Assembly (NCBI GenBank): GCA_019321725.1
Contig: CM033116.1
Span: 16,559,420 to 16,623,419 of the forward strand
Reading direction: 5' to 3'
Source: Paulownia fortunei
Taxonomy: Eukaryota > Streptophyta > Magnoliopsida > Lamiales > Paulowniaceae
Length of the DNA stretch: 64,000 nt
The translations under genes were made by a program, and so were the position numbers. Positions 1-10,140 of the stretch are shown here, piece after piece (the first letter of the stretch is position 1; every line of letters starts with the position of its first letter). The notes under the pieces were generated by a model, which was not told where the DNA came from, searched no databases, and saw nothing but the letters and a program-made list of their open reading frames with translations.

Positions 1-1440
1 TTCTAAATCATTTAAGTTATTTCCCTAAGTGTTTTTAACTATTTTCCAACTCCATGAGTGAACACCTTACCAACTTAAATGGCAAACACTTACCAGTAAG
101 GATATGGAGCTGGGGCTTTTTCATGATTGATTTTGAAGTTATATATATCTTGGTTTGTGGAATAATAGGTTGGCTTAGTGCACATACACATAACATCTTT
201 TGAAATTCTAAAAAAAATCTCGATAGCATTTGTAATCTCTTACATATAATTATTTGTGATTGTTAGACTATTTTATAGGTTTCTTTTAAATTCTGATCAT
301 CATGCCATATTCCTTTTTATTTGTATTTTATTTCATTATCGTATAATTACTAGGGACTACTAATAAGTTGGTTGGGGGTGTGATAAACATTTAAAAGTGT
401 AAAATTAATTAAGATTTATATAATTATTTTCACTTTGAAATTGTCATTAGAACTCTCAATTAAAGCATTTTTTTATTTTAGGGATAAAATGGAAAATCAA
501 CATAAAAAAATGATATTAAAAAGTTTTATCTTTTTTTGTGCAGTTTTTAAAGAAACTGGCATAACATTTGATTTCAAAATAGTTTTGGGTTAATTCTTGA
601 GGCTATGGATTGATAAGTCATCATTTACAAGTTTATGCAGACTTTGGATCTCATACTAAATATGTAAGGATCAAAGAATTTGGATTACAAATAGTTGTAC
701 AAAATGAATCACAAAAAATTCGGATGAGAGTTAAGCTCGGTCTTGACCTATTTTATCAATTGGGTCATATTTCTTAAATCACAAAAATATTTTGGGCTAA
801 AATATGGATATGTTATACATAAAAAGTAGATAAACAAGTTTTTTTAAGACAAGATGGTGAGAAAATATGTCAAAATAATTAATAAATATGTTGCAATGCG
901 CTGCTGATGTTGAAAGATGGCTCCTGAACATGATCCCATAATTTGCCATATCTCCCTCATCCTGACAAATGATAAAAATGGAAATATATAAAAAAAATAT
1001 TTACAACTTTTATTCTTTACCCATCATCAAAATCTGATTGTATCCGACCTAAAAATTTAATTCAATTGGGTAGGTAAAAATTTAGAGGATTTGGTGTAAC
1101 AATTTACCAACTCTTGACAAGAACCATACCACTTAATTGTTTAACTCCTCCATTATATGTTTGGCTCCTAGCATACTCCAAAAACTATAAATATGTTTTA
1201 AGCTTGTAAGAGGGGGGATAGAGGGAAAAATAAAGTTTTATTGTTGTGATTTGAGAAAATTCTATATAGAAAAAAAATTCACTAAATATCATTGGTGATT
1301 TGAGAAAATGCTTATAGACAAGTATAATTCGAGATATATGGATCGATATAATTCCGATGCTTATTAGTATACTCAATCCATCCATATTATGTATTTATGT
1401 ATTTCATATTGATTACTTGATTATGTGTGAATATCAATAT
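1..1440. other. AT-rich intergenic sequence
   Basis: No open frame here has a recognisable protein signature and I see no RNA gene. The sequence is AT-rich with short homopolymer runs. The last few hundred bases before 1455 may be the remains of a copia-type LTR, because a primer-site-like motif follows directly. Confidence 0.5.
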
Positions 1441-1462
1441 GAAGTAATAATTTTATAACAAG

Positions 1463-1475
1463 TGGTATCAAAGCC
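1463..1475 (+). other. Ty1/copia-like primer-binding site remnant
   Basis: TGGTATCAAAGCC differs by one base from the initiator-tRNA-Met complement TGGTATCAGAGCC used by most plant Ty1/copia elements, and it follows an LTR-end-like ATAACAAG. A plus-strand element would have its 5' LTR to the left and its interior to the right. I could not find a second LTR or coding remains, so this is a relic or a chance match. Confidence 0.35.
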
Positions 1476-1479
1476 AATA

Positions 1480-2720
1480 GGTTCTCGCCATTTTGTAAAT
1501 TGATTTATGAATATATTTTTATGCTTTTAAAAACATTAAAATAAAAAAATTATTTTTTTGAAGCATAAGATTTGATCATAAAAATTTCACCGTATGTAGA
1601 TCTTGATGTGTAAATCACATGTTTGAAGTTTGGCCAAAAAAAGAATAAGCAATTTGAGAGAATTTTAATTTAAGTTTGAGACCATATTTATTTTTTGGGT
1701 TCAAAATCGAACCTACTTTTGCAGTGTTTATTACATCACTTTTATCCAATGTTGTACAGTATGACAAGAGGTTTGAAACTATGTATAATTTGTCAAAAAA
1801 CGAACTTAAATGAGTATATGAATATTTAAAGTTTTGGCCAAAAATTAGATTTCCGCAAGAAAATGACGCTTGAGAATTTGACTGCATCGGGGAAGGTGTT
1901 GGACCTTGCTGTGACATAGCTGACCAACCAACTGGGAAGATGATGTGTGCCTGGAACAACAGGGGAGTACTTAGCTTGCTGCTATTAAAAGAAAAGGGGG
2001 AAAGGGAAAGAAGAGCCACAATAGCTGGGGCGCGCCAGCACGGCTTGCCAACTAGCCAACAGTCAACTCGGCTAAGAGCGCGTTTGGCCTAATTTTTTTT
2101 GCAAACATTCTGAAAAATTCACGAAAAAAATCTGCCAAATGGGTAGAATAATCCTTTTCCTTATTTTTGTTGGACTCGTGATTTGGTAAGAAATTTAAAT
2201 TTGATAATTTCATAGGCTTAGGAAAATTCTGTTTTAATTGTATTTTTTATGATTATTCAATTTAATTATATGAATATCTATGATTTGATTATATTTTTTA
2301 CCCTCTAAAAATATAATTTAGAATTAATAGATTAGTTCTAACAAAAATTGATTAAAATATTTTTTGCGCATTAAGATACATGTAAAAATATTTTTATGAG
2401 TCAAAATATTAATATAAAATATTTTTGTGCATTATGGTGCATGCAAAAATATTTTTGTGCGATGCTGCAAAAATAGTTTTATGGTTTAAAATAATTTTAA
2501 AAATAGAAAAATATGCTTTACCTTTCTATGTGGTTGGTTGTGTGATAAGATGTAGATCCGAGAACAAAACTCAAACAGGAAGTGGAACAATATAATTGCT
2601 TTCATCAAAAAGCCTCGATCATCCGTTGCATTATTCACATATTGCTCTCAGTTTGACCTTGTCGTATATCTACTTGTTGCTGTGAGCAATCAATCTGCGT
2701 ATACTTATTCATGAAAATCA
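1480..2720. other. Intergenic sequence with a GC-richer patch
   Basis: Mostly AT-rich. A patch at about 1860-2080 is noticeably richer in GC, including GCGCGCC near 2030. A minus-strand open frame across it (1615-2019) resembles no family I know and starts at a non-ATG codon, so I do not call it. The last 200 bases before 2724 look like intron sequence leading to a splice acceptor. Confidence 0.4.
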
Positions 2721-2723
2721 CAG

Positions 2724-2887
2724 GTTCAAAATCCTCACAACATAAAGTATAATGGAACAGTTCATGGATTGAAGTATATATGGAGAACAGAGGGTTTCAG
2801 GGGATTGTACAAAGGAAATGGCATTAATTGTGCTCGCATTGTTCCAAACTCTGCTGTCAAGTTCTTCAGCTACGAGGAAGCATCTAA
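2724..2887 (+). pseudogene. ADNT1: Orphan exon of a mitochondrial adenine nucleotide carrier (ADNT1-like)
   Basis: A 164-nt open segment runs from an acceptor (CACAG before 2724) to a donor (GTAGGT at 2888). It encodes about 54 residues including YIWRTEGFRGLYKGNG and CARIVPNSAVKFFSYE. This is the end of the first and the start of the second repeat unit of a mitochondrial carrier family protein, closest by eye to plant ADNT1, which exchanges adenine nucleotides across the inner mitochondrial membrane. The ends are in the expected phase (Lys codon split AA|G). The preceding exon (N-terminal half of the first repeat) is not within 2.7 kb upstream, and the next exon is not found before the solo LTR or beyond it. 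It is either one exon of a gene with very large introns extending past the window, or more likely a transposed or duplicated gene fragment. The exon itself is uninterrupted. Confidence 0.75.
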
Positions 2888-3700
2888 GTAGGTTCCAATG
2901 CTTAATTTACGGTTTTCCTTTTCAATATCAGAAGATACCTTTACAACTCCTATCCTATGTGTTACTGCTTGGTACTTCATTATAATCTGTAAATGCATTG
3001 ACTTAGGAAATAAATGCTCTCAAAAGTTATGTTGCAGCTAATGCATTACCCAGCAACGCAGGTCAATTTTAATGCTATGATCTCTTCAAATTAAAAGTTA
3101 GTCATGATGATAGTTGTAAGCCATTATTCTAGTTGGCTTAACTTCTATTGCTTACAAAAAGCTCATGAAATCGCGTCAATCTCTTGATCTACCCTGTATT
3201 TCTGTATTTACTTTCTTATATATTCTCTCTTCATTATGCATAATTGTCGAAGTGAGAGTTACTAAATGTGATAATACTTGTATTTTTTTTGGTATTGTAA
3301 ACCTCAAATGAAGACACATTTAAGTTTGAATACAGAATGTGGAAATGTTCCTGGTTTCTACTAAATTGGTTTTAATGCAGTATGAGTTGACATGAATTAT
3401 GATTGAATGGACGTTGATGTTTTGGAGCTAATGTAAATTGAGTATTTATTGCTTTACTATTTATATTTTGTTGAGCATTATTGGCGACGGTGGTAAGTAA
3501 TATCCCAATTTATTATTTTTGAGTAGATTGATATAACAGACCTTCAATTAATGCAAATATTCTTTTTTATATTCAAGGCATGTATTTCTTGGGTCATTTT
3601 TTATACCATCAACTTATGACAATATTTTTGTTCTAGCCAAATTATCTCATATGATGTACCAAATATCAACGTGGCCCATACGGGGCTAATTTTTTTATTT
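2888..3700. other. Intron-like sequence after the carrier exon
   Basis: T-rich sequence that begins with a good splice donor and has the character of a plant intron. I searched it for the next conserved carrier exon and did not see one before the solo LTR at 3706. Confidence 0.4.
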
Positions 3701-3705
3701 TTCAT
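3701..3705. repeat. Target site duplication, left copy (TTCAT)
   Basis: TTCAT lies directly before the TGATAAG start of the solo LTR and is repeated exactly at 5707-5711 after its terminal CA. Confidence 0.8.
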
Positions 3706-4260
3706 TGATAAGTGCATATTTTTATATTTATTTGTATCAATTCTTCTATGTCTTCTTTGCTTCATTCTTGTTAATAATAGGTTTTTATTAATGTTTTGTG
3801 TGTGATAGGAGTTTGAGAATGAAAAGATCGAAAATGAGCCAAAACGAAGTTGAAAGAAACATTTTTTGGCCAAATTGACACGGTTCCACTACAATAGTTT
3901 TTGTATTTTGAGCATAAAAGTCAGATATAAAGCTCAATTGACCTGATTCTTGTCTTATTGGAAATATAAGAGATGTATCTACAACTTTCATGTTTGCAAG
4001 GTTTTCCAATTCAATTTATTTCAAAGAGTAAAATTCAGTTAAAGAGTCAAACATGCACTGAAACTTCCAGATATGGCAGTCTTTGTATATTTGGCATAAC
4101 TCTCTCTACAAATGTGATATTGATCTGATTCAAGTGGTTAAAGATAGGGATACAATTCTTATGAAGACACCGAAGGCAATTCAGCCTATAAAGAGGTCAA
4201 AAATCAGTTGAAAGGGGATACATAGTGTCAGGCAGCCATTTTGGAGAAAAAGAAAACAGT

Positions 4261-4347
4261 AGCATCGGTGCCTAGGCGCCCTGTTTTCGGCACCTAAGCG
4301 CCGTGTTTACTGCCCTCTTCGAGAAATATGGCGCCTAGGCGCTATCC
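4261..4347. repeat. Short GC-rich inverted motifs inside the solo LTR
   Basis: Variants of GGCGCCTAGGCGCC occur three times: GTGCCTAGGCGCC near 4268, GCACCTAAGCGCC near 4290 and GGCGCCTAGGCGC near 4330. They stand out sharply from the AT-rich surroundings. Decayed relatives (GGCACCTAGGG, GTGGCGCTTG) occur in the LTR near 60.5 kb. Confidence 0.6.
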
Positions 4348-4465
4348 ATGTGATAAAACTGATGTTTTTGGTTGGAATGGTGGCAAGTGGCAATCTTTTA
4401 CACCTTTTGGCACATGTTTGTGATATGTATACACTAGATACATATATCATACCACACACATTACT

Positions 4466-4591
4466 CACTTTACACCAAATACACATCACACCTTTCACAC
4501 TTTACACCAAATGCACAACACACCTTCCTCACTTTACACAAAATACACAACACATCTTACACACTTTACACCAAATCACATCACCATCTCA
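4466..4591 (+). repeat. Four tandem copies of a ~32-bp unit, upstream of the LTR TATA box
   Basis: Each unit begins CACTTTACACCAAATAC or a close variant. Copies start at 4466, 4498, 4530 and 4562 (spacing 32, 32, 32), and a fifth truncated start at 4592 runs straight into the TATA box. The position in the LTR, directly before the core promoter, fits a U3 promoter or enhancer repeat. The function is inferred. Confidence 0.75.
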
Positions 4592-4596
4592 CACTT

Positions 4597-4603
4597 TATA
4601 AAA
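4597..4603 (+). promoter_or_regulatory. Probable TATA box of the solo LTR
   Basis: TATAAAA within CTTTATAAAAGGGC is a strong match to the plant TATA consensus. It lies 0.9 kb into the LTR, right after the tandem units. Transcription would start about 30 bases downstream. Confidence 0.55.
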
Positions 4604-5706
4604 GGGCAATATCATTTCAACACAAACATCAATTTTCAGATTCACTCATTCTCTACATTCATTCACATTTTGAAAGCACTCTTGGGGTTTTTGGAGCTTC
4701 AAGGAAGAAAAAGTGGAAGAGGCTTGGAGGAGGAGACATCAATAATCTACCATCAACCTCAACTATCTTTTTCAACCAATAAGTTTCTTTGATTCCCAAT
4801 GTTGCTAATTTTTATTCTCTTGTCATTTCTTATCATGTTAGGCTAAACTTCCTTATTGGTTGAGGTTGATTTCAAAACTCTAGACATGAGTTTTTGTAAT
4901 TAAATGTTTGATATTATTGATCAATTTGCCAATTGAGGTTGTTTATGTTTTTCTATACTTAATGTCTTATGAGTATTTTCTTGCTTTGTTTGGGTGCGCA
5001 ACCAAATTGGGTTTGAGAATTCCCTACAACTAGATTAGAGATTTTAGATCCGTAATTGTCTTGAATTTCTAATCATGTGTAGTAAATTATGATTAATGAT
5101 TATGGGATATTTTTATTAATTGCAATGAAAAATATAACCTAAGTTAAATGACCCGAGCTTGTGTGGTTGTTGCTTAGATCAATATATTTTTCTTATTTTA
5201 ATGCATCCATTGGATTAAATCTAGAGAGCTTGTTCTAGGTTGTTTGGTGGGTAGAGAATTAGATAGAGAGCTTGTTCTATCTAACGAGAAACTAAGAAAA
5301 GATTGGGATAGTAGAGCTTGTTATTACCTACAGTTGATAATTTCATTGGCAAATTGTTTATAATATTGATATAAAATTAGAACTCATTGTCTAGTGGCGG
5401 CGAATGAAACCTCAACTTGTTTTAATCGATTGTTGATTGTTGTTTTGATTTTGATTGATTTATATTTTAATTAGTTTAAATTTTTGTGATTTAGTTAATC
5501 AACTCAATCCCCCCCAAACATTTGTTGTTTATTTCTAGAGTTTGCTTGTTGAAGTCTTAGTTTTAAGTTAAAATTCTTAGTTAGTTGAGTCGATAGTAAA
5601 TCAATTAGCCTTGATTCTCGTGGGATCGACTCTTACTCGCTCTATACTCGTTAAATATTTATTGAAGAGTAAGGTTTAAATTTGGTAAACCTACGACAAT
5701 CGATCA

Positions 5707-5711
5707 TTCAT
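5707..5711. repeat. Target site duplication, right copy (TTCAT)
   Basis: Exact match to 3701-3705. Confidence 0.8.
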
Positions 5712-7828
5712 ATTGCATAGTTGCAGCATAAACAATGGCTAATTACTATTTTATTTATGATTAGCAAATTCTTATTATGTTTTTAACTTAGTAGGAGACG
5801 ATTACTAGCTTGAGTTGCAAATTTTTTTATTTCACTGAGTATAATATAATAATAAAATATTTATATGAATCTAGAATAAAATATTGGACCAGTACCAATA
5901 TATTTTGTGCAATTAATTTAAAAGTCTTAGACAACTCACTAATTTTGTATTCAAGTCAATTGAGCATGGAAATAGACAACTTGTTTAATATTATTACGAT
6001 TTAGATGCTGACAATATGCTAGTGGACTAAAAGTAAAGTTTGCACTTTAATTTATTTAATTCACAAATAAAAGATTTTAAGTTACCCAATATTGTTGTGA
6101 TATAGATGCTAACAATATACTAGAGGACCAAGAATAATGTTTGCATTTTAACTTATTTAAGCTGCAAATACGAAAATTTAATTAAAGAGTTTGAATTCTA
6201 TTTTGTGATATGAGCTCGCTTACAAGTAAAAAGTTTTAGTTATCCAAAAGTCATTTTTGGCTTTAACTTATAAATATATGCAACATGTTTTTGATAATCG
6301 CCTAAATTGAGGGTTGAGAGTCAAAAAATGCACAAGTAGATATACTTGTCACTCATGTCGACCAACGTAAGTCAACTAGGGTGAATATTGGAAACCAGCA
6401 AAGTGTAGCTTGATAAGAGCAAAAGTTAAAACTAGAACTATAAATTGATCTAACAAAGTGATAAAGTCATGTCACCTTAGCAATAGATGCAACTAAACGT
6501 CAACAAATGTCAAATGCTATTATTGTAATGAGATTAGCCATTTCGCTCGTAATTATACTAAGATGAAGTTTGACTATCTAAAAGATTTCTCATTTATTTG
6601 CTAATGTTTCCAAATCTCTCTTAGATAGATAGTAGATGTTGGTATAACATAGCATGTGGTTGGAGATTAAGCAAACGTAGACTACATCGGAGTTGTACAG
6701 CCATATTTATTTAAATGGTGTACAAGAGAAGGTAGTATGAGTTTGAAGTGCCACCTCAAGCTCAACAAAGGGAATGAGCTATATTTCAAGCTCAACCATT
6801 ACTGTGAGCTCTCCCTCTTACTTTGTCCACATAAGATTCCACGTAGGCAAGTTTTTCTTCATTATATGAAAATCCCCAATTTTTTGTTTATATGAGCAAT
6901 TTTCGACCAAATTATAAATCTCCGGTGAAATTTGTTCTAAAATTATCAATGTTTGAAAATAGTATCCTAAAATTAGTACGCCCCTAAAATAAAGAACTAA
7001 AACCTTAACTAGGCCAACTTACATGACCAAAAAATGCAGTTTTGCCAAATATAAGCAATATTTATTAATTTGCAACTTCATCGTTCAAATCAGCAATATG
7101 TAATTTATTGGCCAAATCAAAGTTTAGAGAAAATTTTGATACCGAACCATGTCTCCAAAATAATGCTCACAAAATATATTTCTATATACTCTAAAAGTGA
7201 AAAGGCAAGGAAATATGGAATTTTGTGGAGCAATATATAAGGGACAAACAAGATTAATATTGAAAAGAAAGAAAGAAAGATAAAATGAGATATGGTGTAT
7301 AAATGTTGCAAATTCTATCGAAGGAGAAATATATTATATTAGTTTTCTCTTGAATCATGCCAAGGGGTCATATCTTTTCAAGAATTTCTAGCAGTAAACG
7401 AAGTATGATGCTCCAGTTTTAGAGTAGTTGCTTAATAAAGATAATTGATAGAATATGATCAAAGTGTTATTGAATGTTTAAACAAAACTATCATTTTTTA
7501 AAATGTAATTGGCATTGTGAAGATTATTTGCAATTATCTTGGTCAATTATGCATCGACAGATTTGAGAATTCTTTATGATACATGTTTCGAGGCAATGCT
7601 TGAAAATTTCAAAAGAGAATCAGGAATCTCAGTTGAACTAAGAGTTGTCAAAACTTTTTCAAAGTTTGAATATTTGAAACCATGGGAAAAAAAGTATAAG
7701 ATGTCAATAGAAATACCTCTAAAAGATTATGAAGCAATAATGTTTTTTCAATAATCTTAGATCGTATACAAAAATATAAGAGTAGGATTTTCTTTATTGA
7801 TGGGCTTGTTGGAATTGAAAATTCTTGC
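5712..7828. other. AT-rich intergenic sequence, no gene recognised
   Basis: The open frames in it are short and unlike any family I recognise. One at 7539-7754 (+) has a fairly protein-like composition (it includes YDTCFEAMLENFKRESG), but it starts at a non-ATG codon, lacks a recognisable domain and ends abruptly. It may be an exon-sized relic. A diverged duplication at 5990-6169 is listed separately. Confidence 0.4.
5990..6169 (+). repeat. Diverged ~100-bp tandem duplication
   Basis: Segments starting near 5990 and 6091 share TTTAGATGCTGACAATATGC versus TATAGATGCTAACAATATAC, then AGTTTGCACTTTAATTTATT versus TGTTTGCATTTTAACTTATT. The offset is about 101 bases. The copies differ at many positions, so the duplication is old. 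Confidence 0.65.
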
Positions 7829-10140
7829 AGTGTGCATTGTTACCTAAACCTTACCACAATTCAGGAACCGTCAGTTCCACGGTTCAAGAAAATCCTGACC
7901 CTTATCCTTAACCGTTAAGGCCGGTTAAGGTTCGGGTTTCGAAACCATTGGGCTGGCTCCAATTAACCGTTGGTTCCAGTTCTGACCCTTGAATTTTTTC
8001 TTTTTTATTTTTTTTACCTTATATTTTGAAAATTTGTAACTTTTTAACTAACCATTAATTCTATAAAATTTTAACTTTTATAAAACAAAAACAAGGGTTT
8101 GAAATCTTAAACATATTTGAATGAAAATTTTTGAACTTAAATTTCAAAAAAAATATCATTAATTTTTTAACTTAATGAATAAAATTTAACTTAAATTTGA
8201 AAAAAATTATTATCTAAAATTTAAAGTATCAAATATTCTAATTATAATAAATGTTAAAAAGCTCAACTTGAAATCTTAAAGTTTAAACTTAAATTTCAAT
8301 AAAAAAATTTACACTTAAATTTTAAAAAAATATTAGCAAAAATTTAAATTATATAATTAAAAATCATTTTAAAAATAAAAAAGGGGTTTGAACTTAAATT
8401 TAAATTGCCTACGTATCCTCTTAGGGTATAGAGGAATCAAAGTCCATGTAGTTCTCTTACCTTTTAACCCTTCTTACCTTAGAGAGCGGCGTGGCTCAAT
8501 CACTCCCACCCATTCCCGTCGTCATTCCGTCCATGTCCTCCTCTTGATCTTTCTCCGAATCCGGCTAACCTTTGTTTTGGTACTGAGGCTTTGATCCAAT
8601 CATCAAGACATGTTTGGGTTTTTAAATTTTCGGGAGACAATGTTGAGTGTTTCTCACTCAATATATTACTTCCCGCATTGAAGACTTGTTCCACTGCAAC
8701 GGTTGAAGCAGGTAAAACAAGTATTTCCTTCGCCATCACGAACAAAACTGGATATGCTTGCTCTTTTTGAGATCACCATCGTAAAATATCGAACTCTTCA
8801 TCGTCATCTGTCTCATTAAACTCAAATGAAATAACTCTTAAGTTCCTGGCTAGAACTTGAGAATTCTCGATGACATTTAGTCTGTTCCCTAAGTAAAAGT
8901 TGTGCTGTCATAAACCTAAAACTACTACTATTACTATTATTTCTATGTATATCAATTTGAGTTGATTGTGAACCATATTTGGAATTGTATTCATTATAAA
9001 ATTTATTTAAAAGTGTTCTAATTTTAAATATAATATTATTAATATCTAAAGTATAATCATTTTCATTATGTTTTAAAGCATTGTAATAAATTAATAACAA
9101 GTCTTGTAAACCATCTAATTTAAGTCTAGGATCAAAAACAACAGTAATTGAATTAATATCTAGAATTTCAAAGAAATATTTTTCTCATTTCAATTGCATT
9201 GATAAAGCACAATTTACTACACTTTCATCTTGGGAGTTAATATTTTCATGTAAAACTGATGCAATATTACAATAATTTAATAATACTAAATGAGAAATTG
9301 GGGTATAAACACTAGATAATTGTAAAGTAGCATCATTAAATATTTTTAAAATATTATAATTTTTTTCACATATTGTCTGATGATGTGATATAAATGAAAA
9401 GGAGTAGAAAAAATTTATAAAAAAATTAACATAATAAATCTTTATAGTCGATAGATTTTTCTAATAATCTATATGTTGAATTTCAATGGGTTGGAACATC
9501 CCATTAAATTTTTTTAGACCTCACACTGTTAGCCTTACAAAATCTAAATCATTATTTATTAATATGTGAATGTGTCCATAAATAAAAAAATACTTGTCTA
9601 ATTGGTTTAAGTTGATTATCTAAAACTTTTAAGCAATCTTGTACACATAAATTTAAAATATAACATATACATCTAATATGAATAAATTTACCACCAATTG
9701 ATGGCTCACATACAACTTTTAGATCACAAATACTAGCATTATTAGTTGCAGTATTGTCAAATGATATTGAAAAAAATTTATTAACTAAATTATATTCTTC
9801 TAATATTAAAAATATAATTTGTGAAATATTTGGTACTATGTGAACTATCAAAAACTCTTAATGCGAGTAATCTTTTTTTAAGTATCCAAGAATTATCAAT
9901 CTAATGACATGTAATACTCATATATGAATGTATTTGTCAATAATCACTCTAAATATCACTACATAAAGAAATTTTATTATTTACATTATTTAATAATTCT
10001 TTTAACTTTTTTTTAGTTTTATTATATAATTTTTTTACATGACATGTTAGTGTGGTTCGTGGAACACCTTTAGCCGCCGAATTATATGTTGTTTGAACTA
10101 ATTCATTAAAAAAAAATATTTACAAAACTAAAACTAAGAT
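7829..10140 (-). mobile_element. Decayed hAT-family DNA transposon
   Basis: This span holds the transposase remains at 8500-9860 on the minus strand. To the left is a subterminal-type region (7860-7990) dense in GGTTAAGG, GGTTCC and AACCG motifs in both orientations, as is common at hAT ends. The left limit is set at a CAGTG-type start near 7829, and the right limit is a guess. I did not find matching terminal inverted repeats or an 8-bp target duplication, so the boundaries are approximate. Confidence 0.6.
8500..9860 (-). pseudogene. hAT transposase pseudogene (Ac/RICESLEEPER-like)
   Basis: Reading the minus strand from 9851 to 8500 gives fragments of a hAT transposase in the right order. 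First FSISFDNTATNNAS followed by GGKFIHIRCICYILNLCVQD, the catalytic-core segment around the second Asp and the CHxxH-type motif region. Next, around 9110-9150, VVFDPRLKLDGLQDLLLIYY. Last, at 8600-8740, the C-terminal dimerisation segment with ILVLPASTVAVEQVFNAGS and LSPENLKTQTCLDDW. Transposases of this family cut the element out and reinsert it, making 8-bp target duplications. Here the frame is broken by several stops and shifts (for example near 9185 and 9500), and no clear N-terminal BED zinc finger is recoverable, so it cannot be functional. Confidence 0.8.

Larger units (their letters stand above)
3706..5706 (+). mobile_element. Solo LTR of an Athila-type Ty3/gypsy element
   Basis: The 2,001-bp segment starts TGATAAGTGCATATTT, ends in CA and is flanked by perfect TTCAT duplications, so it is a clean LTR insertion. 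Its first bases match the start of the LTRs of the Athila-type element at 33.5-46 kb when that element is read on its minus strand, and both contain a related GAAAGTTGTAGATACATC segment. There is no internal region and no second LTR, so recombination between the two LTRs probably removed the interior. A TATA box and a short tandem array lie near 4.5-4.6 kb. It belongs to a different family from the 33.5-kb element: beyond the first part the two LTRs diverge strongly. Confidence 0.85.

Noticed and set aside
1615..2019. 134-codon minus-strand frame near the left edge
   Set aside because: Non-ATG start, no domain, Ser/Phe/Leu-rich composition explained by the DNA, and no splice context.
4307..4792. 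Three overlapping frames on both strands in the solo LTR
   Set aside because: They come from the 32-bp tandem repeat and lie in LTR promoter and leader sequence, so a protein is unlikely.
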